A model generated the notes under the pieces. The model saw nothing but the letters and a program-made list of their open reading frames with translations, was not told the origin of the DNA and did not search any database. Shown in pieces: positions 40,371 to 50,934 of a stretch of DNA of 64,000 nt. Source of the stretch: Methylovulum sp. GTDB lineage: Bacteria; Pseudomonadota; Gammaproteobacteria; Methylococcales; Methylomonadaceae. Both the position numbers and the translations under genes were made by a program. The stretch is taken from the NCBI RefSeq assembly GCF_028687615.1, contig NZ_JAQTZU010000013.1, positions 42,058 to 106,057 on the forward strand, given 5' to 3'. Every line of letters begins with the position of its first letter. Position 1 is the first letter of the stretch.

Positions 40371-41150
40371 ATGGAAATGTGGGAACGAGGAGATATATTC
40401 GGATTATGGATAGAGATTACTTTAATTATCTGGGTAGCGGCCTTTTTAATTAAAGGATTAAGTTATTTCATTTTTTCAGAGAAAAGACAAAAAGAATATT
40501 TGAACACCCTAAACGCTAAGATTCGAGAAACTAAAGATTTTATAAGAAAAATACCTGATTTCAATGTCACCGACCAATTTATGTTTGCTGGAGGAGACTG
40601 GGCTATAGCAATTGACGAGTCAAGAGGTAAGTTTTGCGAAGCCAAAAGAGAAGGTAGTTCGTTTGTTAAGCGCGTAATTAGCTACCAAGAAATTCTTAGC
40701 TCAGAGCTGTTCGAAGATGGTGAACTTATTGTAAAAACAGAAAGATCAAGCCAGATAGGCGGCGCAATAGTTGGAGGCCTGTTGTTAGGTGGAGTTGGAA
40801 CAGTAATTGGTGGACTTTCTGGCAAAAAAAGACAACAAAACAAGATCAATGACCTTACACTTAGGATAGTTGTAAATGACCAAATGAACCCTCTTCTTGA
40901 TATTCGTTTTTTAGAAGGGGAAACAGACAAAAATAATGAATTTTACAAGTATTGTTTGGAAACCGCCCGCAAATGGCAGGCTCGCATGGAAATTTTAATA
41001 AAGCGGGCCGAGAGAGAAGAAGCCTTTCGCAGAACCGAAACGAACACAGTAAGTCTGCCAGATGAACTGAAGAAACTTGCCGAATTAAAGAACGTCGGAG
41101 TCATTACCGATGAAGAATTCAATGTTCTAAAGGGAAAAATGCTCAACTAA
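40371..41150 (+). CDS. Membrane protein with glycine zipper and SHOCT domain
   Basis: A 259-residue protein preceded by AGGAGA. One N-terminal membrane segment (ITLIIWVAAFLIKGLSYFIF), a middle beta-rich part, a Gly-rich segment (IGGAIVGGLLLGGVGTVIGGLSGKK) that may be a second membrane hairpin, and a C-terminal SHOCT motif (LPDELKKLAELKNVGVITDEEFNVLKGKML). SHOCT domains are short oligomerisation modules. The base composition is AT-richer than metH on its left. It lies 40 bp upstream of the ATPase of the Septu-like pair, on the same strand; it could be an accessory to it or an independent arrival. Confidence 0.65.
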   Translation: MEMWERGDIFGLWIEITLIIWVAAFLIKGLSYFIFSEKRQKEYLNTLNAKIRETKDFIRKIPDFNVTDQFMFAGGDWAIAIDESRGKFCEAKREGSSFVKRVISYQEILSSELFEDGELIVKTERSSQIGGAIVGGLLLGGVGTVIGGLSGKKRQQNKINDLTLRIVVNDQMNPLLDIRFLEGETDKNNEFYKYCLETARKWQARMEILIKRAEREEAFRRTETNTVSLPDELKKLAELKNVGVITDEEFNVLKGKMLN

Positions 41151-41190
41151 ACTCTACCCTCAGCAAGCCTATTAAAACAGGATATACGGA

Positions 41191-42504
41191 ATGATTATGC
41201 CTACCGAAAAAAAAATTTGTGAGGGAGTCTATTTTTTATCACTAACTTTAGAAAACGTCCGCTGCTTTAGTGAAAAACAAACCTTAGATTTGTCGGACGG
41301 CAATGGTCGACCAGCACAGTGGACAGTGATTCTTGGAGATAACGGGGTTGGCAAAACCACGCTGCTGGAGGTTTTAAAAAAACATACTGCACTGATTGAT
41401 GGCAGTGAAACACAGACGCTACCACGAAAAAATGCTGAACAGTATTTTATTGAATATACCTATGCTTCTGGCGGCACACTAGATGACCAATCTAAGGAAT
41501 TCAAAGTGAATTCATACAGATGGCGCGATTACAGTCCCAGCACTACGAGAAGAAAGGTAGCTGAATTTATGAACTCCAAGATTCCAGTTGCCGCTCAAAT
41601 GTATACTTCTAACAACATACAGATTCATCTTTATTCATATTGGGCAAATAGAAAACCGGAAAAATATAACTTTTCATTCAAACCGACAACACCTGATACG
41701 TTGACTAGAAGTGAAGATGAATTAATTAAAGCAGAAGAGTGGCTATTAAGTACAGATTATATTGCTAATAAACCATCTGAAATTCAAGATACCTACAAAG
41801 AACGTTTCCAAATCATTAAGGATGTTTTGATTAAGTTGCTTCCTAACGTTGAAGACATTCAAGTTTCTGAACCAACTGCAAATTTACCTCTACCGAGAGT
41901 TCAATTTAAAACTGCTGATGGCTGGTTACTGTTCTATCAACTTAGTCTAGGCTATCAAACGATGACAACTTGGATGGTTGACTTGGCTGCCCGGCTATTT
42001 GATACCTACCCCAACAGCCCCAACCCTATCGCCGAACCTGCCGTAGTGCTGATTGACGAAATCGACCTCCACTTACACCCAAAATGGCAACGCACCATCA
42101 TGTCATATTTGAGCGAGCGTTTCATCAACACCCAATTCATCGTCACCGCGCATAGCCCGCTCATCGTGCAAGCGGCTGAACAGGCTAATATCGTGGTGTT
42201 AAAGCGCGAAGGCGATAGCGTAACGATCCACCAACAAGAAAAAGACGTGCAAGGCTGGCGTATTGACCAATTATTGACCAGCGATTTATTCGACTTGGGC
42301 AGTGCGCGGTCGCCGTTTTATGAAAACAAACTGGCACAACGTCGGCAGATTTTAAGCAAACCGGAATTGACCGACGAAGACCAAGCGCAATTAAAGGTAT
42401 TGGAAGCGGAAATAGGCGATTTACCGACCGCCGAAACCCCCGAAGATATTGCCGCGATGGACATCATCCGCCGTGCCGCAGAATTACTGAAAACATCGGC
42501 ATGA
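41191..42504 (+). CDS. ptuA: Septu-like ATPase (PtuA type)
   Basis: A 437-residue ATPase of the RecF/SMC-like AAA class used in defence systems. Walker A is GDNGVGKTTL near residue 50, after LTLENVRCFSEKQTLDL; the signature region is YQLSLGYQTM; Walker B is VVLIDEIDLHLHPKWQ, followed by FIVTAHSPLIVQAAE. No TOPRIM domain is visible, which argues against OLD nucleases. Paired with an HNH nuclease overlapping by 4 bp, it fits Septu PtuA. The first 800 bp are AT-rich, while the part after about 42000 is clearly GC-richer, so the gene looks mosaic. Confidence 0.75.
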   Translation: MIMPTEKKICEGVYFLSLTLENVRCFSEKQTLDLSDGNGRPAQWTVILGDNGVGKTTLLEVLKKHTALIDGSETQTLPRKNAEQYFIEYTYASGGTLDDQSKEFKVNSYRWRDYSPSTTRRKVAEFMNSKIPVAAQMYTSNNIQIHLYSYWANRKPEKYNFSFKPTTPDTLTRSEDELIKAEEWLLSTDYIANKPSEIQDTYKERFQIIKDVLIKLLPNVEDIQVSEPTANLPLPRVQFKTADGWLLFYQLSLGYQTMTTWMVDLAARLFDTYPNSPNPIAEPAVVLIDEIDLHLHPKWQRTIMSYLSERFINTQFIVTAHSPLIVQAAEQANIVVLKREGDSVTIHQQEKDVQGWRIDQLLTSDLFDLGSARSPFYENKLAQRRQILSKPELTDEDQAQLKVLEAEIGDLPTAETPEDIAAMDIIRRAAELLKTSA

Positions 42505-43259
42505 TTTTTATCCAACGCACCGATGAACCTGATGTTTTAAAAACCACAGGCCAAGCCGAACAATTGGCTTTGTGCGCCCAATTCGAGCAGGGCAATCCTA
42601 ATTTTGAGTTTAAAAGTAGCATTTATGGGCATAACTCCGTAAAAACGGCTTTACGCACCATGCAACATGGGAAATGCTGTTTTTGTGAGGCAAAAATCAC
42701 CCATATCAGTTATGGCGATGTTGAACATTACCGACCCAAAGGCGGACATCAACAGAAAGAATCAGACAAGCTCACGAAACCTGGCTATTACTGGCTGACC
42801 TACACTTGGGGCAACCTGTTGTTTTGCTGCACCTTGTGCAATCAGCAATATAAGAAAAACCTGTTCCCGCTAAAAAATCCCGCCAGCCGTGCGCGTAGCC
42901 ATCATGACGATGTGGCGGCAGAAGAACCTTTGCTGATAAATCCATCGGTGTTAAATCCACAAGATTACATTGGTTTTCGGGATGAAATCCCGTATCCGAT
43001 TGCAGACCATATTTACGGTAAAACGACCATCACAATACTAGAGCTGGACAGAGAAGCCTTAAATGAAACCAGGCGCAGCAAATTGGGTTTAATCAAAAAT
43101 TTGCTGGCGGTCATCGAGATTGCCACCGAACAACCGGATAACCAACAATTACAGCAACTTGTCGGACAAACTAAGCAGAACTTAAAACAACAGACTGCAT
43201 CAACAGCGGAATTTTCCACAATGGTCAGTGCTTTTGTTTTTAGCAAGATTACCTTATAG
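42501..43259 (+). CDS. ptuB: Septu-like HNH endonuclease (PtuB type)
   Basis: A 252-residue HNH nuclease. The fold's elements are visible: C-x2-C at about 59-62 (GKCCFCEAK), the DVEHYRPKG stretch with catalytic H76, and the second knuckle FCCTLCNQ at about 109-114. This arrangement is typical of PtuB and the related retron-associated HNH family. Its ATG overlaps the ATPase stop (ATGA), so the two are translated together. Septu pairs cut nucleic acid on phage infection. No reverse transcriptase is nearby, so a retron version is unlikely. Confidence 0.8.
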   Translation: MIFIQRTDEPDVLKTTGQAEQLALCAQFEQGNPNFEFKSSIYGHNSVKTALRTMQHGKCCFCEAKITHISYGDVEHYRPKGGHQQKESDKLTKPGYYWLTYTWGNLLFCCTLCNQQYKKNLFPLKNPASRARSHHDDVAAEEPLLINPSVLNPQDYIGFRDEIPYPIADHIYGKTTITILELDREALNETRRSKLGLIKNLLAVIEIATEQPDNQQLQQLVGQTKQNLKQQTASTAEFSTMVSAFVFSKITL

Positions 43260-43417
43260 CTTTTCTTGATCCTCCTTCTACCAAGATGAATAGCCGCAGA
43301 TTCTTCAGCACTGGGAATGGTGGCGGTGCTGATGGGTTTTTTATCAGTTTCCGGCAAATTTTTTGCACCGCGATCAGTTTTCAATAAGCGGTAAACCTCT
43401 TCAAGTAATTGGCTCAT
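43013..43417 (-). CDS. Possible truncated gene facing the HNH nuclease
   Basis: An open frame with a good ribosome site (AAGGAAG) and ATG at 43417. Its first 53 residues (MSQLLEEVYRLLKTDRGAKN...) are in otherwise free sequence and look protein-like; the rest runs antisense through the 3' end of the HNH gene and is rich in improbable Cys and Lys. It could be the start of a resident gene cut off when the defence island entered, or chance. Function unknown. Confidence 0.25.
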   Translation of the reverse strand: MSQLLEEVYRLLKTDRGAKNLPETDKKPISTATIPSAEESAAIHLGRRRIKKSYKVILLKTKALTIVENSAVDAVCCFKFCLVCPTSCCNCWLSGCSVAISMTASKFLIKPNLLRLVSFKASLSSSSIVMVVLP

Positions 43418-43647
43418 ATAAACTTCCTTTTAGCATTTTGGGTGAAAAGAAAATATGGCATTATGATTTGAATCTATCTGATCTATTGTATAGGCAAGCC
43501 AGGTAGTTGATCACGCTGTAGCCAACCCGTCCTACAAAACGCTTAAACCAAGCAGTAAGCCTTATCTCCAAGCACACCAGCCACTTTCCATAACCCCCGC
43601 TTCCCTGTATTCTATAAAAAAATCATCATCCAGTTACCGCTTAAATC
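43260..43647. other. Intergenic region downstream of Septu-like pair, 388 bp
   Basis: Holds the possible truncated gene start (43260-43417) and about 230 bp upstream of cyoE with no recognised structure. It is the likely right edge of the AT-richer island. Confidence 0.4.
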
Positions 43648-44535
43648 ATGTCTAGCCAAATCCCTGATATTTCCTGGAAAAATTACCTCACGCTGTGCAA
43701 ACCCAACGTGGTTTTGGAAATGCTGTTCACCGCCGTGGTCGGCATGTTGCTTGCTGTGCCGGGAATGCCACCGTTGGCGACTGTTTTTTACGCCACGCTA
43801 GGCATCGCGCTTGCCGCTTCGTCAGCCGCAGCGATCAACCATTTCATTGACCGCAAGGCCGATGCGCTTATGACCCGTACCGAAAACCGCCCTTTACCCA
43901 AAGGCAATTTGACTGCGGCCAATGTCATGGCCTTTGCCGTGGTGTTGGGGGTTGCCTCGATGCTTATCCTGGTGTTGTTGGTCAATGTCCTGACCGCGAT
44001 CCTGACCTTTTTATCGCTGTTTGGCTATGCGATTGTCTATACGCTGTACCTGAAACGCGCCACGCCGCAAAACATCGTCATCGGCGGCGCGTTTGGCGCG
44101 ACCCCGCCGTTGCTGGGCTGGTGCGCGATGACTAACAGCATCCATCCTTATGCTTTGCTATTGGTGCTGATTATTTTCGTCTGGACGCCGCCGCATTTTT
44201 GGGCCTTGGCAATTGCCCGCCGCGAGGAATACGCCAAGGTCAACATTCCGATGTTGCCGGTCACGCACGGTGTGGAATTCACCCGTTTGCAGATTTTGCT
44301 GTACACCGTCTTATTGCTGATCGCCACTTTATTGCCTTATTTGACGGGTATGAGCGGGTTGATTTATCTGGGCGTGGCTGTGCCTTTAGGTCTTTTCTTC
44401 ATTTATCTGGCGGTTTTGATGATGCGGATTAAAGACAATAAAACCGCGATGAAAACCTTTGGCTTTTCCATCGTTTATATCACCGTCTTGTTTGCGGTTT
44501 TACTCTTTGACCATTACTTCCTGCTAACGTTATGA
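43648..44535 (+). CDS. cyoE: Protohaem IX farnesyltransferase
   Basis: A 295-residue UbiA-family membrane enzyme that adds a farnesyl tail to haem b, giving haem o for terminal oxidases. The motif [23 protein letters not shown] contains the Asp-rich prenyl-diphosphate site, and [11 protein letters not shown] is characteristic of CyoE/CtaB. About eight or nine membrane segments. No oxidase subunit genes are next to it. It overlaps the next gene by 4 bp. Confidence 0.94.
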   Translation: MSSQIPDISWKNYLTLCKPNVVLEMLFTAVVGMLLAVPGMPPLATVFYATLGIALAASSAAAINHFIDRKADALMTRTENRPLPKGNLTAANVMAFAVVLGVASMLILVLLVNVLTAILTFLSLFGYAIVYTLYLKRATPQNIVIGGAFGATPPLLGWCAMTNSIHPYALLLVLIIFVWTPPHFWALAIARREEYAKVNIPMLPVTHGVEFTRLQILLYTVLLLIATLLPYLTGMSGLIYLGVAVPLGLFFIYLAVLMMRIKDNKTAMKTFGFSIVYITVLFAVLLFDHYFLLTL

Positions 44536-45566
44536 CATTCACCCATCACGAAGAAACCCCATATTCTGAACATCCTTTCGCAGAAATCGTCCGCATCCTC
44601 GGCAAAGGCAAAAAAGGCTCGCGCCCGTTGACACAGGAAGAAGCTTATCGCGCCATGAAGATGATTTTGGCGGATGAAGTGCTGCCAGTGCAGTTGGGGG
44701 CGTTTTTGATGTTGATGCGGGTCAAGGAAGAAACGGCGGAAGAATTGGCGGGATTTGTCCAAGCCGCTATGGAATCGTTTATGGAATCGTTCCAAATTGA
44801 TGATGAGGGTTTGGTTGATCTGGATTGGTCATCGTATGCTGGCAAGCGTCGGCATTTACCGTGGTTTTTGTTGTCGGCCTTATTGTTGGCGGAAAACGGC
44901 ATCACCGTGTTCATGCACGGGGCCAGCGGGCATTCGGCAGGTCGGCTGTACACGGAAAATATGCTGGGCTATTTGGGTTTGGCTTGTGCCCATTCGGTAG
45001 AAGAGGCTCGGCAACAACTGGAGCAACAGCATTTTAGTTATCTATCGCTGGAACACTTTTGCCCCAAGCTCAATGAAATTATCGAACTGCGCCCCATACT
45101 GGGCCTGCGTTCGCCCGTACATACACTGGTCAGGATGCTAAACCCGTTCAAGGCGCCGTACAGCATCCAGGGCATTTTCCATCCCAGTTATCGTGCTGTG
45201 CACCAACACGCCGCTTTGTTGTTGGAACAACCGCACATGGCGGTTTTGAAAGGCGAAGGCGGCGAAACGGAACGTAATCCTGATATGGAATGTTTAGTGC
45301 AGAGCGTCCATCATGGCAAATTGTCCGACGAAAATTGGCCTGCTTTATTTACCCGCCGCCATATTAAACCCGACGAATTGAATCCTGAACGGCTCTCCCA
45401 GCTCTGGCGAGGCGATTATATTGATGAATTTGCGATGGCATCGGTGATTGGCACAACGGCAATTGCTTTAAATTTGTTGGAGATTACCGATGACCAACAA
45501 CAAGCTTATGACATAGCGATGGGCTATTGGCAGTCCAGGGACAGGAACAAATTTTCTCGCAAGTAA
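44532..45566 (+). CDS. TrpD2/YbiB family protein
   Basis: A 344-residue protein with the anthranilate phosphoribosyltransferase fold: [29 protein letters not shown] at the start and [23 protein letters not shown] at the position of the PRPP loop. The typical GTGGD loop is replaced, as in the TrpD2/YbiB branch, which in E. coli binds nucleic acid and does not make tryptophan. Its ATG overlaps the cyoE stop, but the functional link is unclear. Confidence 0.82.
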   Translation: MTFTHHEETPYSEHPFAEIVRILGKGKKGSRPLTQEEAYRAMKMILADEVLPVQLGAFLMLMRVKEETAEELAGFVQAAMESFMESFQIDDEGLVDLDWSSYAGKRRHLPWFLLSALLLAENGITVFMHGASGHSAGRLYTENMLGYLGLACAHSVEEARQQLEQQHFSYLSLEHFCPKLNEIIELRPILGLRSPVHTLVRMLNPFKAPYSIQGIFHPSYRAVHQHAALLLEQPHMAVLKGEGGETERNPDMECLVQSVHHGKLSDENWPALFTRRHIKPDELNPERLSQLWRGDYIDEFAMASVIGTTAIALNLLEITDDQQQAYDIAMGYWQSRDRNKFSRK

Positions 45567-45752
45567 CTTCGGAAAGGGTTTGATCGCCTTATTCTTTGGA
45601 TAGGATTATTTTGTTGCCGAAGTTCCTGCCCGATGCTTAGTCGGGAAAATATCCGTTTGCGGGATTTTTGAGTCGGTTAGACAGGGAATGTGGGGGATGG
45701 AACAAACGGTTACAGGCATTGCACCCGTAACCGCCTGCTTAGCGGGGAGGGA

Positions 45753-46961
45753 TTATTTCAAGCCCATGCAGTTAGCATAGTAAGTGACTGTGGCCGCCCA
45801 GTCAGAGAAGACGCCGATAACGCCAACGTCTTTAGCCAATACATCCAAGAATACCATCGTATCGCCATCCGTTTTGATAGCGTCAGTGATGGATTGGTAA
45901 TAATAGCCGCCACCGTTTTTCAACAGGCCGGAGCGTTCCAGAGTCCAGGTGATGATTTTCATGCCAGACGCTTTAAGGGCCATGGCATAATCAGAAGGGA
46001 TAATTTTTTTGTTGGCATCCAAAGTCACCAAAGCCCAAGTCGGTGGCGCGACGATTTTTACGCCTTGTGCGACTAATTTGGGGATACGCGCTGTTGCGGC
46101 AATGACGTCGGCGGGTGTGTTCAAGTCTTCCAACGCCACCGCTTGTTGGCCAAAATTAGGGTATCTGGCAAGCCAATAAAGAATATCATCATGATTAAAC
46201 GATTGTGGGAATACATCGCTGGATTTTACACCAGCCAATTTATATTCTCTTATCATTTTGGAAGCGTATTGTTCTTGGGTAAAACCATTGAACGGCATTG
46301 GGACGCTTGGGAATTTCAATTCTGGCGTCATTTTTACGCCGAATTTTTTTGCCAACTCAATAAATTCTTTATGAGTTAAAACAGTGCCATTGCCTGAATA
46401 GAGATCAGTACGAAAATTAGGAGTTGAATCAAGATATTCGGCAACTGTTTTTGCGTTAGGGTTGCCGCCATCCATTTTGCCTTTCAATGATTTGAACTCA
46501 GCAACAGTGATGTCGCTAGTGCAACATTGTACTTTAGCAAAGGGTGTCGCGCTGGTGAAATCAGGTGGGACAGTACATTTTGCAGCTAATGGTGTATCCA
46601 AAATATTGGTGGTGGTGTGCAAATCACATTGTGAATGACGGCAAACCAATTCTTTGTCTTTAGTGAAGGCCACGTCACATTCAACAATACCTGCGCCCAT
46701 TTTTACAGCCGCTTCTAAAGACTGTTTAGTTTCTTCAGGAAATTGTAAAGCCGCGCCGCGATGACCGATTGAGAATTCTGATTTATAAAATGGGCCACTA
46801 GAGCATTGTTGCAAAGCGGTTTTCAGATCGCTGGGTTGCATGTCTTCAACCAAGAAGAACGGCCTTGGTCCCAATTGGACGTTTTCATCAGCAGATGCTG
46901 CTAATGGTGACAAAGCAACAACTACTGCCGCCGCTGCTAACAACGTTTTCAGATAACGCAT
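45753..46961 (-). CDS. Exported glycerophosphodiester phosphodiesterase family protein
   Basis: A 402-residue protein with a signal peptide ([18 protein letters not shown]). The GDPD barrel motifs are present: [15 protein letters not shown] (catalytic HR and the metal Glu), [24 protein letters not shown] (E-x-D and H). The family splits glycerophosphodiesters to glycerol-3-phosphate and an alcohol. An insert with five Cys between about residues 110 and 150 (CRHSQCDL..., [14 protein letters not shown]) suggests disulfides and is larger than in GlpQ. It is convergent with trpD2 and divergent from recB. Confidence 0.85.
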   Translation of the reverse strand: MRYLKTLLAAAAVVVALSPLAASADENVQLGPRPFFLVEDMQPSDLKTALQQCSSGPFYKSEFSIGHRGAALQFPEETKQSLEAAVKMGAGIVECDVAFTKDKELVCRHSQCDLHTTTNILDTPLAAKCTVPPDFTSATPFAKVQCCTSDITVAEFKSLKGKMDGGNPNAKTVAEYLDSTPNFRTDLYSGNGTVLTHKEFIELAKKFGVKMTPELKFPSVPMPFNGFTQEQYASKMIREYKLAGVKSSDVFPQSFNHDDILYWLARYPNFGQQAVALEDLNTPADVIAATARIPKLVAQGVKIVAPPTWALVTLDANKKIIPSDYAMALKASGMKIITWTLERSGLLKNGGGYYYQSITDAIKTDGDTMVFLDVLAKDVGVIGVFSDWAATVTYYANCMGLK

Positions 46962-47388
46962 GATATTCCCCCAATAAATGGTTAATAAAAGTGTTTATGG
47001 TGGACTTGAGTCCGCCCACCACTCTACCTGCCGATTAAGTCGGTTTTATGTCGATTTTGTTATCAATTTATGAAAATAGGCTGGCTTGGCGAGGTTGTGA
47101 AGATAAATACAAAATTGATTTGTAATATTTATTTAGGTGCCCCCGTAAATCGGTTTGGCGTTTGTTGGGATTGTTATGTAAACAGGTGTAACTTATGGTT
47201 AATAATAAGTTATGGTTAATAAATGGTTCTTTGCATTACGGTTGGGCGCAAATTGGCATTAAGGCTTATGATCAAAATGATCCTTCATCGTGATACCGCC
47301 CTCGTATTAACACTTTCAAGCGAACATGTATCATCCATACTGTGCAAACATAACATTGTCAGATGGAAAGCGTTATTTCTAAGAGATT
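46962..47388. other. Divergent intergenic region, 427 bp
   Basis: Non-coding. Next to the phosphodiesterase start is a partial palindrome (TGGTGGACT...CCGCCCACCA near 46998-47022), and near 47190-47225 two direct copies of TTATGGTTAATAA. The rest is featureless. A recC gene, often upstream of recB, is not here. Confidence 0.45.
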
Positions 47389-50300
47389 ATGGATATAGAA
47401 TATTTTGATGCAAGCCAAACCCCGTTGCGGCCAGGCGTAAACCTGATCGAAGCCAGTGCGGGTACGGGCAAGACTTACGCCATCGCCATGCTGGTGTTGC
47501 GCTTTGTCGTGGAAAATGCCATCAATATCAAAGATATGCTGGTAGTTACCTTCACCAAAGCGGCGACCGAAGAGCTGAAAGACCGTATCCGCAGCCGTTT
47601 GGCGGAAGCCAGGCGCGCAGTGTCCGGCGACACGTCGGTTGATCCGGCGATTCTCGACTGGCTGGCGGGTTTGCCGGAATCGCCGGACACCATCAAACAA
47701 CGTCTGACACTGGCCTTGCTGGACATAGATCAAGCGGGGATTTTCACCATCCACGGTTTTTGCCAAAATGTCTTGCACGATTACGCATTGGAAAGCGGGC
47801 AGTTGTTTGACGCGGAACTGACGGGCGAATTGGCAAGCATCAAACAAGCCTGCGCCGATGATTTTTGGCGGCAACAGATGGCGCGGCCTTTGTGGGACGT
47901 GGCGGTGCTGACCGCGCAATTCAAAACACCGGATGCCTTGCTCGCTAGTCTTAGCGGTTTTCCCGGTGCAGGATTGAGTGCCAATTCGTCTATCCAGATT
48001 TATCCTGATAACAGTGATTTGGATGCGGTGTTGGCGGCGTTCAAACAGTTGGCGGTGCAAGCGCAAACCCGCTTGGACGCAACCGCCAGCCGCGTCCGAC
48101 AAAGCTTTGCCGAGGAGAAATTTAAAGCCAGTTACAGCGACAATTTTATTAATCACTACGAAACCTTATCGGCCTGGCTGCAAGGCCATAGTTTCGACAT
48201 TCCCGACGCGCAAGCCTTTGCCCTGCTCACCGGACAAGGCTTGCTGGATGCTTTGCACGGCAACAAATTCCGTGACACTAAAACGCAAAAAAGCGCGGAG
48301 CGTAAGCAAGATTATCTGGCAATCCTCGCCATCGACACCCAAATCTTCGACGACCTAGCCGCCGCCTACGCGCAAATCCCTATCCTGTTCCGGCGTTTGT
48401 TGCTGGAAATCCTGCGCGTGGAATTGGACAAACGCCTGTTGCAAATGAACGTGATGTCTTTTGATGATTTGATTAACCGCCTCGCCGAAGCCCTGCAAAC
48501 TGAACAAGGCGCGTTGTTGATTGCTGCGTTGCGGGAAAAATACCAAGCTGCATTGATTGATGAATTTCAAGACACCGATGACAGCCAATGGCTGATTTTC
48601 TCGTCGATATTTGCCGCGCCCCCGCAAGATGGAGCGGAAAACCGCCCGTTTTTATACCTGATTGGCGACCCGAAACAGGCCATCTACAAATTCCGTGGCG
48701 CGGACATTTATTCCTATCTCGCGGCGCAAAAACAAGCCGAATATCCGTACACCTTGGGCAAAAACTGGCGGTCGCATCCGCGCTTGGTCGCCGCCGTCAA
48801 CACCTTGTTCCAACGCGAACAGGCGTTTCTGCTGGAAGACGTGCATTTTCGCGCGGTCGGTGCGGGCAAGGCGGACGATTGCACGGCTTTGCAACGGGAC
48901 GATGCCGCCATCGCGCCGATGATGCTCTGGCACACACCCAAAAGTGATAGCAAATCAGGCTATTGGACGGCGGGCAAGGCCGCACAAGCCATCCAGTATT
49001 TTGTGGTGCAGGAAGTGGTGGATTTGCTCACGGCAAACATCTGCTTCCAACCCGGCAATACACCGCTAGTTGCCAAAGACATTGCCATCCTCGTCCGCAC
49101 CAACCATCAAGCCCGCGATTACCAAACTGTGTTGCGCAGCGTCGGTGTGCCATCGGTCATCAACAGCACCGAATCGGTGTTCGCCAGCCAAGAAGCCGCC
49201 GATTTGTATATTTTGCTCGAAGCCGTCGCCAATCCTGGCGATACGGCCTTGCTCAAACAAGCCCTGGCCTTGGATTGGTTGGGGTTGGACGGACAAGCCT
49301 TGTATCGGCTCAGCGATAATGAAGCCGAGCTAGACCAATGGCTGTCGCGTTTCGCAGGATATTACCAAGACTGGCAAACCTTGGGTTTGATGGCGATGCT
49401 GATGAATGTGTTGGAGCGCGGGCAAATCCGTCTACATATCGCCAAAACCCTGATGGCGGAACGGCAATTGACCAATTTGCACCATTTGCTGGAATTGCTG
49501 CAACAAGCCGTGTTGGACGAGCATCTAGGCATCGGCAAAACCCTGGACTGGCTACGCGCGGCGATTGCCAAGGCGGGCGGTGATGAAAACGAACAGTTAC
49601 GGTTGGAAAGTGACGAAGACGCGGTGAAAATCGTCACCATGCACCGTGCTAAGGGTTTGGAATATCCGGTGGTGTTTTGCCCGTATCTCTGGCAACGCAG
49701 TGACCGCTTGTACAGTGAGAAAAATCTACTCACCTGCCATCTCGATGGGTGTGTGCGCGTTGATTTGGGTTCGGAAGTTTTCGAGCAACACCGCGAGCAA
49801 GCCCTGTACGAAGAGCTTGCCGAAGATTTGCGGGTGTTTTATGTCGCCGTCACCCGTGCCAAATACCGTTGCTATCTGGCGTGGGCGGATGTACGCAGCG
49901 AAGCCGAACCTAACGAATCGGCGATGGCGTGGCTATTGGATTTTGCCGCCGCCGATTTTGCCCGGCAACAAGCCGTGTTGAGCGGTTTGGCAAACACCGC
50001 ACCCGATAGCTTTGCCTATCGCTTATTGGATTTGGCGGACATGCAAGGTATCACTCCACTAAACCCCAACATGAAAACCAACGTTTCACTGCAAGCACGC
50101 AGCTTAAAACGCTCCTTATACACACGTTGGCAAATGAGCAGCTACACGGCGTTGTCCGCACTTAGCCACACCGACACGCCGGAATTGCCACAAGACAAAG
50201 CCCGCGAACCCGCCGCTGGGCCAGCCGAAAGATCCGCCACCGAACTGCCACGCGGGGCGCATACCGGCAACGTCGTCCACGATTTGCTGGAAAACAACCG

Positions 50301-50934
50301 CTACGCCGATTTGGCAAAACGGGTGGACATCAGCGAACAGCGCGACAAAGCCTGTCTGCGTTATGGCCTAAAGCTGCCCGCACCGGATTTATTGGAAGAC
50401 TTGTTGCAAGCCGTGGTCAGCACACCTTTGTCTAGCGATGATCCCGCATTCTGCCTGATGAACCTGCCGGAAGCGCAAACCTTAAAAGAAATGCCGTTTT
50501 ATTTGGCGATGCAAGACATGGATGCCAGCCATATCAACCGTATCCTGGATGGCTCACCCGCTTACCAGCCGTTAAGCAGCAAGCAAATGTGCGGTTTTTT
50601 GACCGGATTCATCGACTTGATCTGCGCCTACCAAGGCCGTTTTTATGTCATGGATTACAAAACCAACGCCCTGCCGGATTACCAACCCGCAACCCTGACC
50701 GAAGCCATGCGTGAACATAATTACGGCTTGCAATACTGGCTGTACACCGTCGTTTTGCACCGTTATTTGCAAACCCGTTTGCCAAATTATGATTTTGACC
50801 AACATGTTGGCGGCGTGCGTTATTTGTTCGTGCGCGGGATGCAGCCGGAGGTGGCGATGAGCGGGGTTTATGACGATAAGCCGGATTTGCCACGGGTTGA
50901 GGCCTTGGCGGCGTTGTTTGGAGGGCAATCATAA
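47389..50934 (+). CDS. recB: Exodeoxyribonuclease V subunit RecB
   Basis: A 1,181-residue UvrD-type helicase-nuclease, the size of E. coli RecB. Walker A is EASAGTGKTYAIAML near residue 21; other helicase motifs include IDEFQDTDDSQWLIF, GDPKQAIYKFRGADIYSYL and TMHRAKGLEYPVVFCPYLW. The C-terminal nuclease has GFIDLI...FYVMDYKTN, with catalytic Asp, Asp and Lys, so double-strand break processing should be intact. Upstream, where recC often lies, is a divergent phosphodiesterase. The stop overlaps the recD start by one base. Confidence 0.95.
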   Translation: MDIEYFDASQTPLRPGVNLIEASAGTGKTYAIAMLVLRFVVENAINIKDMLVVTFTKAATEELKDRIRSRLAEARRAVSGDTSVDPAILDWLAGLPESPDTIKQRLTLALLDIDQAGIFTIHGFCQNVLHDYALESGQLFDAELTGELASIKQACADDFWRQQMARPLWDVAVLTAQFKTPDALLASLSGFPGAGLSANSSIQIYPDNSDLDAVLAAFKQLAVQAQTRLDATASRVRQSFAEEKFKASYSDNFINHYETLSAWLQGHSFDIPDAQAFALLTGQGLLDALHGNKFRDTKTQKSAERKQDYLAILAIDTQIFDDLAAAYAQIPILFRRLLLEILRVELDKRLLQMNVMSFDDLINRLAEALQTEQGALLIAALREKYQAALIDEFQDTDDSQWLIFSSIFAAPPQDGAENRPFLYLIGDPKQAIYKFRGADIYSYLAAQKQAEYPYTLGKNWRSHPRLVAAVNTLFQREQAFLLEDVHFRAVGAGKADDCTALQRDDAAIAPMMLWHTPKSDSKSGYWTAGKAAQAIQYFVVQEVVDLLTANICFQPGNTPLVAKDIAILVRTNHQARDYQTVLRSVGVPSVINSTESVFASQEAADLYILLEAVANPGDTALLKQALALDWLGLDGQALYRLSDNEAELDQWLSRFAGYYQDWQTLGLMAMLMNVLERGQIRLHIAKTLMAERQLTNLHHLLELLQQAVLDEHLGIGKTLDWLRAAIAKAGGDENEQLRLESDEDAVKIVTMHRAKGLEYPVVFCPYLWQRSDRLYSEKNLLTCHLDGCVRVDLGSEVFEQHREQALYEELAEDLRVFYVAVTRAKYRCYLAWADVRSEAEPNESAMAWLLDFAAADFARQQAVLSGLANTAPDSFAYRLLDLADMQGITPLNPNMKTNVSLQARSLKRSLYTRWQMSSYTALSALSHTDTPELPQDKAREPAAGPAERSATELPRGAHTGNVVHDLLENNRYADLAKRVDISEQRDKACLRYGLKLPAPDLLEDLLQAVVSTPLSSDDPAFCLMNLPEAQTLKEMPFYLAMQDMDASHINRILDGSPAYQPLSSKQMCGFLTGFIDLICAYQGRFYVMDYKTNALPDYQPATLTEAMREHNYGLQYWLYTVVLHRYLQTRLPNYDFDQHVGGVRYLFVRGMQPEVAMSGVYDDKPDLPRVEALAALFGGQS

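Noticed and set aside
41191..43259. Retron with ATPase/HNH effector
   Set aside because: The HNH family also occurs with retrons, but there is no reverse transcriptase or msr/msd-like region near it.
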